Made by a program: the position numbers and the translations under genes. A stretch of 39,805 nucleotides of DNA from Mycolicibacterium chubuense (lineage in GTDB: Bacteria > Actinomycetota > Actinomycetes > Mycobacteriales > Mycobacteriaceae). The stretch spans positions 174,210-214,014 of the forward strand of contig NZ_JYNX01000031.1 of the NCBI RefSeq assembly GCF_001044255.1. The letters run 5' to 3'. Positions 33,461 to 39,805 of this stretch are shown in pieces. The notes beneath the pieces are model-generated. The model was not told the origin of the DNA and made no database searches. It was given only the letters and a program-made list of their open reading frames with translations. Numbering within the stretch: the stretch's first letter is position 1; each line of letters opens with the position of its first letter.

Positions 33461-36400
33461 CATCGACGGTCTTGGCGTACATCCCGAGTCCTTCGCAGGG
33501 TGTGTGGCACCTCGGCCCGTTCCCGCTGCGGGCCTATGCGCTGTTCATCATCGCCGGCATCGTGGCTGCGCTGGTCCTGGGTGACCGGCGCTGGGTGGCA
33601 CGCGGTGGCGAGCCCGGCGTCATCTACGACATCGCGCTGTGGGCGGTGCCCTTCGGTCTCATCGGCGGTCGGCTCTATCACGTCATCACCGACTGGCGGA
33701 CCTACTTCGGGGAGGACGGAGCGGGATTCGGGGCCGCCCTGCGGATCTGGGACGGCGGGCTCGGCATCTGGGGCGCGGTGGCGCTGGGCGCCATCGGAGC
33801 GTGGATCGCCTGCCGGCGGCGGGAGATACCGCTGCCCGCGTTCGGGGACGCGATCGCGCCGGGAATCATCCTCGCCCAGGCGATCGGGCGGATCGGCAAC
33901 TACTTCAACCAGGAGCTGTACGGGCGCGAGACGACGCTGCCGTGGGGCCTGGAGATCTACGAGCGGGTGAATTCCGCCGGGGTGCCGGACTCGCTGAACG
34001 GGGTGTCGACCGGGGAGCTCATCCAGGTCGTCCACCCGACGTTCCTGTACGAGTTGCTGTGGAACCTGCTGGTGTTCGCGGCGCTGCTGATCATCGATCG
34101 CCGGTTCCGCATCGGGCACGGCCGACTTTTCGCGATGTATGTGGCCGGGTACTGCGTGGGCCGGTTCTGGATCGAGCTGATGCGCAGCGACGCCGCGACG
34201 CACCTGGCGGGCATCCGGGTGAACTCCTTCACGTCGACCTTCGTGTTCATCGGCGCGGTGGTGTACATCATGGTCGCGCCGAAGGGCCGCGAGGATCCGA
34301 TGCTGCTGCGCGGCAAGCAGGAGGGCGACGAGTCGCGCGCCGAGGAGTTGGTCAAGGATCTGGCGGTCGGCGCGTCGACGGCGGGTGTGGTCGCCGCGGC
34401 GACCGTCGCGGCCGAGGACGACGAGAAGTCGGTGGCGCAGGCGGCCGAGGACGACGCCGACGAGACCGATGTCCTGGTCGGGCGGGAAGCGGACCTGGAA
34501 ACCGTCGAGGGCGACGAGGTCGCTGACGGTGAGGAGTTGGTCGTTCCTTCCGACGACAGCATTGAGCCCGAAGCGGGCCTGGGGTCCGTCGAGGGTGACG
34601 AGGTCGCTGAGGCGGTAGACGGTGCGGCCGAAGCGCACGCCGTCGCGGTCGACGGTGAGGAAGCGGCCGAGGCGCTGGTCGAGCCTGAGGGCGAACCGGA
34701 GTCACTGGAAGCAGACGAGGTCGCGGACGCTGTTGATCTGGCGGACGAGGCGCCCGAGGTGGCAGTTGAGGGTGAGGATGCCGCTGAGGCGTTGACCGAT
34801 GAGGCCGAGAGCGAGTCTGAAACTGCCGAGCCGGAGGCGGGTCTGGGGTCGGTCGAAGGTGACGAGGTCGCGGAGGCTGTGGGCGATGCTGCGGTGGCTC
34901 ACCAGGTCGCCGTGGAGGGCGAGGACGCTGCTGAGGCGTTGACCGATGGGGCCGAGCTCGAGACTGCTTCGCCCGAGGCGGGTCTGGGGTCGGTCGAGGG
35001 TGACGAGGTCGCTGACGCTGTGGGCGATGCTGCGGTGGCGCACGAGGTCGCGGTGGAGGGCGAGGACGCTGCTGAGGCGTTGACCGATGGGGTCGAGAGC
35101 GAGCCCGAGGCTGCCGAGCCGGAGGCGGGTCTGGGGTCGGTCGAAGGTGACGAGGTCGCGGAGGCTGTGGATGACGCCGCCGTGGCGCACGAGGTCGCCG
35201 TCGAGGGCGAGGACGCTGCTGAAGCGCTGACTGATGAGGCCGAGAGCGAGCCCGAGGCTGCCGAGCCCGAGGAAGAGCCCGAGTCTGCCGAGCCGGAGGC
35301 GGGTCTGGGGTCGGTCGAGGGTGACGAGGTCGCGGAGGCTGTGGGCGATGCTGGGGTGGCGCACGAGGTCGCGGTGGAGGGCGAGGACGCTGCTGAGGCG
35401 TTGACCGATGGGGTCGAGAGCGAGCCCGAGGCTGCTGAGCCCGAGTCTGCTGAGCCCGAGTCTGCGGAACCTGAGGCGGGTCTGGGGTCGGTCGACGGTG
35501 ACGAGGCCGCCGAGGCTGTTGACGATGCTGCGGTGGCGCACCAGGTCGCCGTAGAGGGCGAGGACGCTGCTGAGGCGTTGACCGATGAGGCCGAGAGCGA
35601 GCCCGAGACTGCGGAGCCCGAGTCTGCCGAGCCGGAGGCGGGTCTGGGGTCGGTCGACGGTGACGAGGCCGCCGAGGCTGTTGACGATGCTGCGGTGGCG
35701 CACCAGGTCGCCGTAGAGGGCGAGGACGCTGCTGAGGCGTTGACCGATGAGGCCGAGAGCGAGCCCGAGACTGCGGAGCCCGAGTCTGCCGAGCCGGAGG
35801 CGGGTCTGGGGTCGGTCGACGGTGACGAGGCCGCCGAGGCTGTTGACGATGCTGCGGTGGCGCACCAGGTCGCCGTAGAGGGCGAGGACGCTGCTGAGGC
35901 GTTGACCGATGAGGCCGAGAGCGAGCCCGAGACTGCGGAGCCCGAGTCTGCCGAGCCGGAGGCGGGTCTGGGGTCGGTCGACGGTGACGAGGCCGCCGAG
36001 GCTGTTGACGATGCTGCGGTGGCGCACCAGGTCGCCGTAGAGGGCGAGGACGCTGCTGAGGCGCTGACCGATGGGGCCGAGGCAGAGCCCGAGGCCGAGC
36101 CCGAGTCTGCCGAGCCCGAGTCTGCTGAGCCCGAGGCGGGTCTGGGCTCGGTCGACGGCGATGAGGCCGCCGAGGCGGTTGACGATGCTGCGGTGGCGCA
36201 CCAGGTCGCCGTAGAGGGCGAGGACGCTGCTGAGGCGTTGACCGATGGGGCCGAGGCCGAGCCCGAGTCTGCCGAGCCAGAGGCGGGTCTGGGGTCCGTC
36301 GAAGGTGACGAGGTCGCTGTGGCTGTTGACGACGCCGCGGTGGCGCACGAGGTCGCCGGCGGCGACACCGACGCCGTTGAGACGTCCGACGAGCCGGCTG

Positions 36401-36627
36401 CCGACGACAGCGATGAGGCCACATCGACCGATGACGAGGCATCTGCCTCTGACACGGCTGCCGTCGAGGGCACGGGCGCGGCTGAAGCCCTCACCGCCGA
36501 CCCCGAGCCACCCGCGCCGACCTCGCCACCGGCCATGACTTATCGCGAATCCCGCACTCCGACAACCATTCCCGCGGAGGTCGGCCAGCGGGTCCGGCAG
36601 TGGATCCGTCGGCGCAGGAACCGCTGA
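33457..36627 (+). CDS. lgt: Prolipoprotein diacylglyceryl transferase with a giant acidic repeat tail
   Basis: Lgt moves diacylglycerol from phosphatidylglycerol to the lipobox cysteine of prolipoproteins. The first 275 or so residues are a normal Lgt: hydrophobic helices, RIWDGGLGIWGA (96-107), the family signature GRIGNYFNQE (144-153), HPTFLYELLWN and GRFWIELMRSD. The remaining 780 residues are an extension that should lie in the cytoplasm. A linker (276-370) leads into twelve repeats (about 371-967) of 43-59 residues built on PEAGLGSVxGDE...AVEGEDAAEALTD. A further acidic stretch follows, then a basic tail (VRQWIRRRRNR). From residue 344 to 1029 there is no Lys or Arg. Mycobacterial Lgt proteins usually carry some tail (468 residues in all in M. 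tuberculosis), but this one is over twice that. GTG start overlaps trpA. Confidence 0.93.
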   Translation: MTSTVLAYIPSPSQGVWHLGPFPLRAYALFIIAGIVAALVLGDRRWVARGGEPGVIYDIALWAVPFGLIGGRLYHVITDWRTYFGEDGAGFGAALRIWDGGLGIWGAVALGAIGAWIACRRREIPLPAFGDAIAPGIILAQAIGRIGNYFNQELYGRETTLPWGLEIYERVNSAGVPDSLNGVSTGELIQVVHPTFLYELLWNLLVFAALLIIDRRFRIGHGRLFAMYVAGYCVGRFWIELMRSDAATHLAGIRVNSFTSTFVFIGAVVYIMVAPKGREDPMLLRGKQEGDESRAEELVKDLAVGASTAGVVAAATVAAEDDEKSVAQAAEDDADETDVLVGREADLETVEGDEVADGEELVVPSDDSIEPEAGLGSVEGDEVAEAVDGAAEAHAVAVDGEEAAEALVEPEGEPESLEADEVADAVDLADEAPEVAVEGEDAAEALTDEAESESETAEPEAGLGSVEGDEVAEAVGDAAVAHQVAVEGEDAAEALTDGAELETASPEAGLGSVEGDEVADAVGDAAVAHEVAVEGEDAAEALTDGVESEPEAAEPEAGLGSVEGDEVAEAVDDAAVAHEVAVEGEDAAEALTDEAESEPEAAEPEEEPESAEPEAGLGSVEGDEVAEAVGDAGVAHEVAVEGEDAAEALTDGVESEPEAAEPESAEPESAEPEAGLGSVDGDEAAEAVDDAAVAHQVAVEGEDAAEALTDEAESEPETAEPESAEPEAGLGSVDGDEAAEAVDDAAVAHQVAVEGEDAAEALTDEAESEPETAEPESAEPEAGLGSVDGDEAAEAVDDAAVAHQVAVEGEDAAEALTDEAESEPETAEPESAEPEAGLGSVDGDEAAEAVDDAAVAHQVAVEGEDAAEALTDGAEAEPEAEPESAEPESAEPEAGLGSVDGDEAAEAVDDAAVAHQVAVEGEDAAEALTDGAEAEPESAEPEAGLGSVEGDEVAVAVDDAAVAHEVAGGDTDAVETSDEPAADDSDEATSTDDEASASDTAAVEGTGAAEALTADPEPPAPTSPPAMTYRESRTPTTIPAEVGQRVRQWIRRRRNR
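34567..36357 (+). repeat. Twelve coding tandem repeats in lgt
   Basis: Units begin at 34567, 34696, 34831, 34972, 35119, 35293, 35470, 35632, 35794, 35956, 36130 and 36277. Their lengths are 43-59 codons, differing mostly in the PESAE-type spacer at the end of each unit. Eleven units begin PEAGLGS and one (34696) begins PESLEA. The first units are the most divergent and the middle ones nearly identical. A degenerate half-unit (DLETVEGDEVAD) precedes the array at about 34495. Confidence 0.95.
35473..36063 (+). repeat. Perfect 162-bp tandem repeat, 3.65 copies
   Basis: Comparing the sequence with itself at a shift of 162 bases shows no mismatch through this 591-base stretch, including third codon positions. 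The period is 54 codons, so copy-number change keeps the lgt frame. Such identity points to recent duplication or ongoing slippage. It is also a place where short-read assembly could miscount copies. Confidence 0.95.
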
Positions 36628-36630
36628 CAG

Positions 36631-36639
36631 TTATCCACA
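36631..36639 (+). other. DnaA-box-like 9-mer TTATCCACA
   Basis: TTATCCACA, the classical DnaA-box consensus, lies just after the lgt stop and 52 bases before the DUF222/HNH start. A single box away from the origin may be chance or a titration or regulatory site. It may belong to the 13E12-type element. Confidence 0.5.
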
Positions 36640-36660
36640 GGCCGGAAATTGGTGCCGGCC
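36640..36660 (+). terminator. Possible lgt terminator hairpin
   Basis: GGCCGG and CCGGCC form a perfect six-base stem around a nine-base loop, 12 bases after the lgt stop. No U-run follows, as is common in mycobacteria. The call is tentative. Confidence 0.3.
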
Positions 36661-36678
36661 GGTGTCGGCCGCCGCAAT

Positions 36679-36684
36679 TAGGAT
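36679..36684 (+). promoter_or_regulatory. -10 element of the DUF222/HNH gene
   Basis: TAGGAT is followed by exactly seven bases and the ATG at 36692, with no ribosome-binding site. This is the leaderless pattern and decides the start codon. Confidence 0.6.
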
Positions 36685-36691
36685 CGAATGT

Positions 36692-38119
36692 ATGTTCGAT
36701 GCCGGTGATCCTGCGACGCTGATCGACGCGATGGCTGCGGCCTCGCGGGCGGAGTCGGCGGCGATCGCCGAGCGCCTTCGTGCGGTTGCCGCGCTGTATG
36801 AGGTGCGTTGCGTCGATTACGCGGAGGCGCAGTTCTGGCGCACGGACGTGTTCGAGGCGGTCGCGGCGGAGGTGTCCGCGGCGCAGAACATCAGCCGGGG
36901 GCGCGCGGGATGCCAGGTGCGGGTCGCGGTGTCGCTGTATCAGCGCCTGCCGCAGGTGGCGGCGGTGTTCGCCCGCGGCGACATCGACTATCGGGTGCTG
37001 CAGATGGTGATCAACCGCACCGCGAACGTCGAGGACGACATCATCGCCGGTCTGGACGCGTCGCTGGCCGAGCAGGTGCGCAAGTGGATGCGTCTCTCCA
37101 AGAAGAAACTGCGTGACCGCATCGACGTGTGGGTGGCCGACTACGATCCTGCCGCGGTTCGGGTGCCGCCCACCGTGGCGGAAAACTGCTACCTCGAGGT
37201 CGAAGCCCACCCCGAGGCGGCGGGTATGGCGATGGTGGGCGGTGTGCTGGATGCGGTCGACGCTTCAGCTTTCGATCAGCGCCTGGACTTGATCGCGGAC
37301 TCGGTGTGCGCCAACGATCCACGCTCCAAGCAGCAGCGCCGCGCGGCGGCGTGTGGCGCTATGGGGCGGCTGGAGTCGTCGTTGGCCTGCCTGTGCGGAT
37401 CCACCGACTGTCCGGCGGCGAAGGTGCGGGAGTCTGCCGCGCAGGTGGTCGTTCACGTGTTGGCTGAGCAGGCGACGCTGGAGGGGACCAGTCGGCGGCC
37501 GGGGTATCTGTCCGGGTTCGGTGTGCTGCCGGCCGAATCGGTCCGCAAGGCCGCCACGACCGCAAAGCTCAAGCCGGTGCGCTTCCCGAGCAATGAGCCC
37601 GAATCCGGTTACCGGCCCTCGGCCGGGCTGCGGGACTTCTTGCAGTGGCGGGATCTGACGTGCCGCTTTCCGGGATGCGACCGCCCGGTGGCTGGATGCG
37701 ATCTCGACCACACGACATCGTGGCCGTTCGGACCCACCCATGCCTCCGGCCTGAAGCATTACTGCCGCACCGATCATTTGATCAAGACCTTCTACACCGG
37801 GCCGAACGGGTGGAGCGACGAGCAGCGCCCCGACGGCACGATCGTGATCACGGCGCCGACCGGGCACGTCTACACCACCGACGCCCTCGGGGGAATCCTG
37901 TTCCCCGGGTTGGCGGTACCGACCGGGACCATAACGACCTCGACGCCGGTCGACGGCGCCGGGCGCACCGCGATGATGCCGATGCGCAAGACCACCCGAG
38001 AACAAGACCGCCGCGAGCGAGTCAAACAGGAACGCCGGCGCCGCCTCGAACTCAACGCCGAACAGGAACGCCAACGACAAGCCTGGCTGGCCGCCACATA
38101 CGAACCCCCACCGTTCTGA
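36692..38119 (+). CDS. DUF222 / HNH endonuclease-domain protein (13E12 repeat family)
   Basis: The 475-residue product has an N-terminal helical DUF222 domain (about 1-300) and a C-terminal HNH nuclease motif. The HNH part begins at Cys324 (CRFPGCDRPVAGCDLDHTTSW, with His340 as the first His) and continues through HYCRTDH. A highly charged Arg/Glu-rich tail (about 435-465) ends the protein. This is the 13E12 repeat family, present in many copies in mycobacteria; in M. tuberculosis such elements serve as integration sites for the phiRv1 prophage. The ATG at 36692 fits the leaderless promoter TAGGAT and the usual family start MFD. It interrupts the lgt-to-gltB region and may be a lineage-specific insertion, though no flanking repeats are seen. 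Confidence 0.9.
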   Translation: MFDAGDPATLIDAMAAASRAESAAIAERLRAVAALYEVRCVDYAEAQFWRTDVFEAVAAEVSAAQNISRGRAGCQVRVAVSLYQRLPQVAAVFARGDIDYRVLQMVINRTANVEDDIIAGLDASLAEQVRKWMRLSKKKLRDRIDVWVADYDPAAVRVPPTVAENCYLEVEAHPEAAGMAMVGGVLDAVDASAFDQRLDLIADSVCANDPRSKQQRRAAACGAMGRLESSLACLCGSTDCPAAKVRESAAQVVVHVLAEQATLEGTSRRPGYLSGFGVLPAESVRKAATTAKLKPVRFPSNEPESGYRPSAGLRDFLQWRDLTCRFPGCDRPVAGCDLDHTTSWPFGPTHASGLKHYCRTDHLIKTFYTGPNGWSDEQRPDGTIVITAPTGHVYTTDALGGILFPGLAVPTGTITTSTPVDGAGRTAMMPMRKTTREQDRRERVKQERRRRLELNAEQERQRQAWLAATYEPPPF

Positions 38120-38144
38120 GTCGACGGTCTGGCATGCTTGGGGC

Positions 38145-38573
38145 ATGACCGAGCCGCAGTTCAGTGGCAGTGAGGGTGGCAACCCCTACATGCCTCCGCC
38201 GCAGCAAGCGGGATACCCGCCGCCCGGCCAGCAGTACGGTCCGCCGCCGGGGCAGTACCCGCCTCCGCTCGGCCAGTATCCGCCGGCCTACATGGACCCT
38301 GCCGCGCCCTACGGTCGGCACCCGCTGACGGGGGAGCCGCTGTCGGAGAAGTCGAAAGTGGTCGCGGGACTTCTGCAGCTGCTCGGCCTCCTGGGACTGG
38401 TCGGCATCGGCCGCATCTACCTCGGCTACACAGGCCTCGGCATCGCTCAGCTCGTCGTCGGGCTCATCACCTGCGGCATCGGCGCCGTCATCTGGGGCAT
38501 CATCGACGCCGTCCTGATCCTCACCGACAAGGTGCGCGACCCCGAGGGGCGTCCTCTGCGCGATGGCACCTAG
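38145..38573 (+). CDS. TM2-domain membrane protein
   Basis: The 142-residue product has a disordered N-terminal third rich in Pro, Gln, Gly and Tyr (repeats like PPPGQQYGPPPGQYPPP) and then a TM2 domain. The latter is two hydrophobic helices at about 70-90 and 95-120 with GRIYLGYTGLGIAQL between them. TM2 proteins are common in bacteria and mostly uncharacterised. The ATG at 38145 is 25 bases after the HNH gene. Its last 11 bases overlap the following DUF2752 gene, so the two are coupled. Confidence 0.88.
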   Translation: MTEPQFSGSEGGNPYMPPPQQAGYPPPGQQYGPPPGQYPPPLGQYPPAYMDPAAPYGRHPLTGEPLSEKSKVVAGLLQLLGLLGLVGIGRIYLGYTGLGIAQLVVGLITCGIGAVIWGIIDAVLILTDKVRDPEGRPLRDGT

Positions 38574-38976
38574 CCCGCCGTCCACCCGCCGCAACCGGCT
38601 GCTCATCGGCCTCGGCACCGGGGCCGCGCTGGTGGGCAGCCTCGCCTACATCGGGATCGGTGACCCGCACAGTCCCAGCTTCGTGTTCCCGGCCTGTCCG
38701 TTCAAATCTCTCACCGGCTGGCTCTGCCCGGCCTGCGGCGGACTTCGGATGACCCACGATCTGCTCCACGGTGATCTGGCCGCGGCCTTCGTCGACAACG
38801 CCTTCCTGCTCATCGGACTACCGTTGCTTCTCGCCTTCGTGATCGTGCAACGCTCCCGCGGCAAACGCGTGTCCAGTATGCCGATGCTCACCGTCATCAT
38901 CGCGGCGGCCGTCGTATGGACCGTCGCCCGGAATCTGCCCGGATTCCCGCTGGTCCCGACCGTTCTCAGCGGGTAG
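38563..38976 (+). CDS. DUF2752 membrane protein
   Basis: This 137-residue protein belongs to DUF2752. The hallmark is ACPFKSLTGWLCPACGGLR with Cys45, Cys55 and Cys58, which could bind metal or form disulphides, followed by THDLLHGDLAAAFVDNAF. Hydrophobic helices lie at about 13-32, 78-95 and 105-122. Function is unknown. It overlaps the TM2 gene by 11 bases, and such pairs recur in actinobacteria, so they may form one membrane unit. Confidence 0.88.
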   Translation: MAPSPPSTRRNRLLIGLGTGAALVGSLAYIGIGDPHSPSFVFPACPFKSLTGWLCPACGGLRMTHDLLHGDLAAAFVDNAFLLIGLPLLLAFVIVQRSRGKRVSSMPMLTVIIAAAVVWTVARNLPGFPLVPTVLSG

Positions 38977-38990
38977 CCGCGCACCCCCGC

Positions 38991-38999
38991 TGATACACT
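38991..38999 (+). promoter_or_regulatory. Extended -10 promoter of gltB
   Basis: TGATACACT has TGN in front of TACACT (38994-38999). Transcription would begin near 39006, giving a leader of about 54 bases that contains the hairpin at 39016-39045. Confidence 0.6.
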
Positions 39000-39015
39000 C
39001 GCACGACGGGCCGGT

Positions 39016-39045
39016 GCAGTCCCTGACATCGAATTTCAGGACTGC
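39016..39045 (+). promoter_or_regulatory. Leader hairpin abutting the gltB ribosome-binding site
   Basis: Bases 39016-39026 (GCAGTCCCTGA) pair with 39036-39045 (TCAGGACTGC) with one bulged C, around the loop CATCGAATT. The 3' arm ends at the base before GAGGAG (39046-39051), the gltB Shine-Dalgarno sequence. Folding or protein binding there could change access for the ribosome. Confidence 0.55.
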
Positions 39046-39059
39046 GAGGAGCATCGTCC

Positions 39060-39805
39060 ATGCTGTTCTCGGCATTGCCCGAACCCCAAGGCCTCTACGA
39101 TCCCGCCAACGAGGCTGACTCCTGCGGTGTGGCCATGGTGACCGACATCCAAGGGCGGCGCTCGCACGGGATCGTCACCGACGGACTCATCGCCTTGGAG
39201 CACCTCGAGCACCGCGGCGCGGCGGGTGCGGAACCCAACAGCGGCGACGGGGCCGGCATCCTGATCCAGCTTCCCGTCGAGCTCCTGCGCGAGGTCGTCG
39301 ACTTCGACCTGCCCGCACCCCACGCCGACGGCACCAACACCTTCGCCGCCGGGATCTGCTACCTCCCGCAGGATCCGAGCGCCCGCGACGAGGCGTGCGC
39401 CGCCATCGCCGCCATCGCCGCCGAGGAAGGCCTCGAGATCCTCGGCTGGCGTGAGCTTCCCGTCGATCCCGAGGGCGCCGAGGTCGGTCAGACCGCGCTC
39501 GGCTGTATGCCCCACATGGCGCAGTTGTTCGTCGCGGCACCGGAGCACCACGGCGTCCGTCCCGGCGGCAGCGATCTCGACCGCCGGGTGTACCCCCTGC
39601 GCAAGCGTGCCGAGCGCGGCGACGTGTACTTCCCGTCGCTGTCCAGCCGCACCATGGTCTACAAGGGCATGCTGACCACACTGCAACTGCCGCAATACTT
39701 TCCGGATCTGCGCGACGAACGCTGCCTGAGCGCGATCGCCATCGTGCACAGCCGCTTCTCGACGAACACGTTCCCGTCCTGGCCGCTGGCCCACCCGTTC
39801 CGCCT
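39060..39805 (+). CDS. gltB: Glutamate synthase large subunit, N-terminal 248 residues (cut by window edge)
   Basis: GltB makes glutamate from glutamine and 2-oxoglutarate. Only the start of the amidotransferase domain is in the window. The N-terminal nucleophile after removal of a 21-residue propeptide would be Cys22 in [10 protein letters not shown]. Class II amidotransferase motifs follow: [21 protein letters not shown] and, near the edge, [20 protein letters not shown]. The ATG at 39060 has GAGGAG eight bases upstream. It has its own promoter and a structured leader, so it is not simply part of the TM2-DUF2752 unit. In M. smegmatis, too, gltB follows the lgt region. Confidence 0.96.
   Translation, partial: MLFSALPEPQGLYDPANEADSCGVAMVTDIQGRRSHGIVTDGLIALEHLEHRGAAGAEPNSGDGAGILIQLPVELLREVVDFDLPAPHADGTNTFAAGICYLPQDPSARDEACAAIAAIAAEEGLEILGWRELPVDPEGAEVGQTALGCMPHMAQLFVAAPEHHGVRPGGSDLDRRVYPLRKRAERGDVYFPSLSSRTMVYKGMLTTLQLPQYFPDLRDERCLSAIAIVHSRFSTNTFPSWPLAHPFR

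Noticed and set aside
34567-36357. CRISPR-like repeated array
   Set aside because: The repeats are 129-177 bases, contiguous, in frame and coding, with no unique spacers between short repeats.
34352-36536. Long minus-strand open frames (about 545-700 codons) opposite the lgt tail
   Set aside because: They arise because the repeat DNA has few stop-forming triplets in any frame. The proteins are low-complexity (Ser/Ala/Pro or Arg/Pro), and the plus-strand frame continues a real Lgt.
36692-38119. Prophage or insertion sequence around the HNH gene
   Set aside because: No integrase, transposase, terminal inverted repeats or flanking direct repeats were found; it is a single 13E12-family gene.
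38968-38991. Terminator hairpin AGCGGG/CCCGCT at the end of the DUF2752 gene
   Set aside because: The stem overlaps the stop codon region and the gltB -10, has a 12-base loop and no U-run; chance pairing is as likely.

Overview
The window is a dense, GC-rich (about 70% by eye) stretch of an actinobacterial chromosome. Gene content and order match the mycobacterial region that in M. tuberculosis runs from treZ (Rv1562c) to about Rv1616. Mycobacterial hallmarks are the BioQ-type boxes, the bsaP gene beside bioB, an NrtR-nadABC divergon, the his-impA and trp-lgt blocks, a DUF222/13E12 HNH gene and many leaderless TANNNT promoters. Proteins resemble but are not identical to M. tuberculosis, and gltB follows the lgt region, so a fast-growing Mycolicibacterium is most likely; the species cannot be named from sequence alone.

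Layout. 1-7461 (minus): a translationally coupled operon of a membrane acyltransferase with an SGNH domain, treX, treY and treZ (cut by the window edge), which converts glycogen or maltodextrin to trehalose. 7485-13844: biotin synthesis, with bioA, bioF, bioD, a 2H phosphoesterase gene, an exported protein, the repressor gene bioQ (minus), bioB and the auxiliary gene bsaP. Identical 13-bp palindromes in opposite orientation precede bioF and lie between bioQ and bioB. 13841-15758: a DUF2567 membrane protein and a secretory-type lipase gene (minus). 15801-20470: the NAD regulator nrtR (minus) diverging from nadA-nadB-nadC, then a small exported protein. 20474-21534 (minus): a LysE/RhtB exporter and a deazaflavin-dependent nitroreductase-family protein.

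21571-27938: the histidine operon hisD-hisC-hisB-hisH-hisA(priA)-impA-hisF-hisI, nearly every junction a 4-base stop/start overlap. A bcp-type peroxiredoxin (minus) separates it from the tryptophan block trpE, Trp-associated membrane protein, trpC, trpB, trpA (28423-33460). PriA probably also supplies the TrpF reaction, because no trpF is present. lgt is coupled to trpA. The window ends with a DUF222/HNH gene, a TM2 protein, a DUF2752 protein and the 5' end of gltB.

The most unusual object is lgt. A normal seven-helix lipoprotein diacylglyceryl transferase of about 275 residues is fused to about 780 further residues, mostly twelve tandem acidic, alanine-rich repeats with no lysine or arginine. 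A perfect 162-bp DNA repeat inside it (3.65 copies) points to recent expansion. Other points are a set of leaderless promoters, a hairpin abutting the gltB ribosome-binding site, a degenerate Nudix box in NrtR, and uncharacterised genes locked by overlap into the biotin, NAD and trehalose operons. No tRNA, rRNA, CRISPR array, insertion sequence or prophage was seen, and no gap between genes exceeds about 85 bases.
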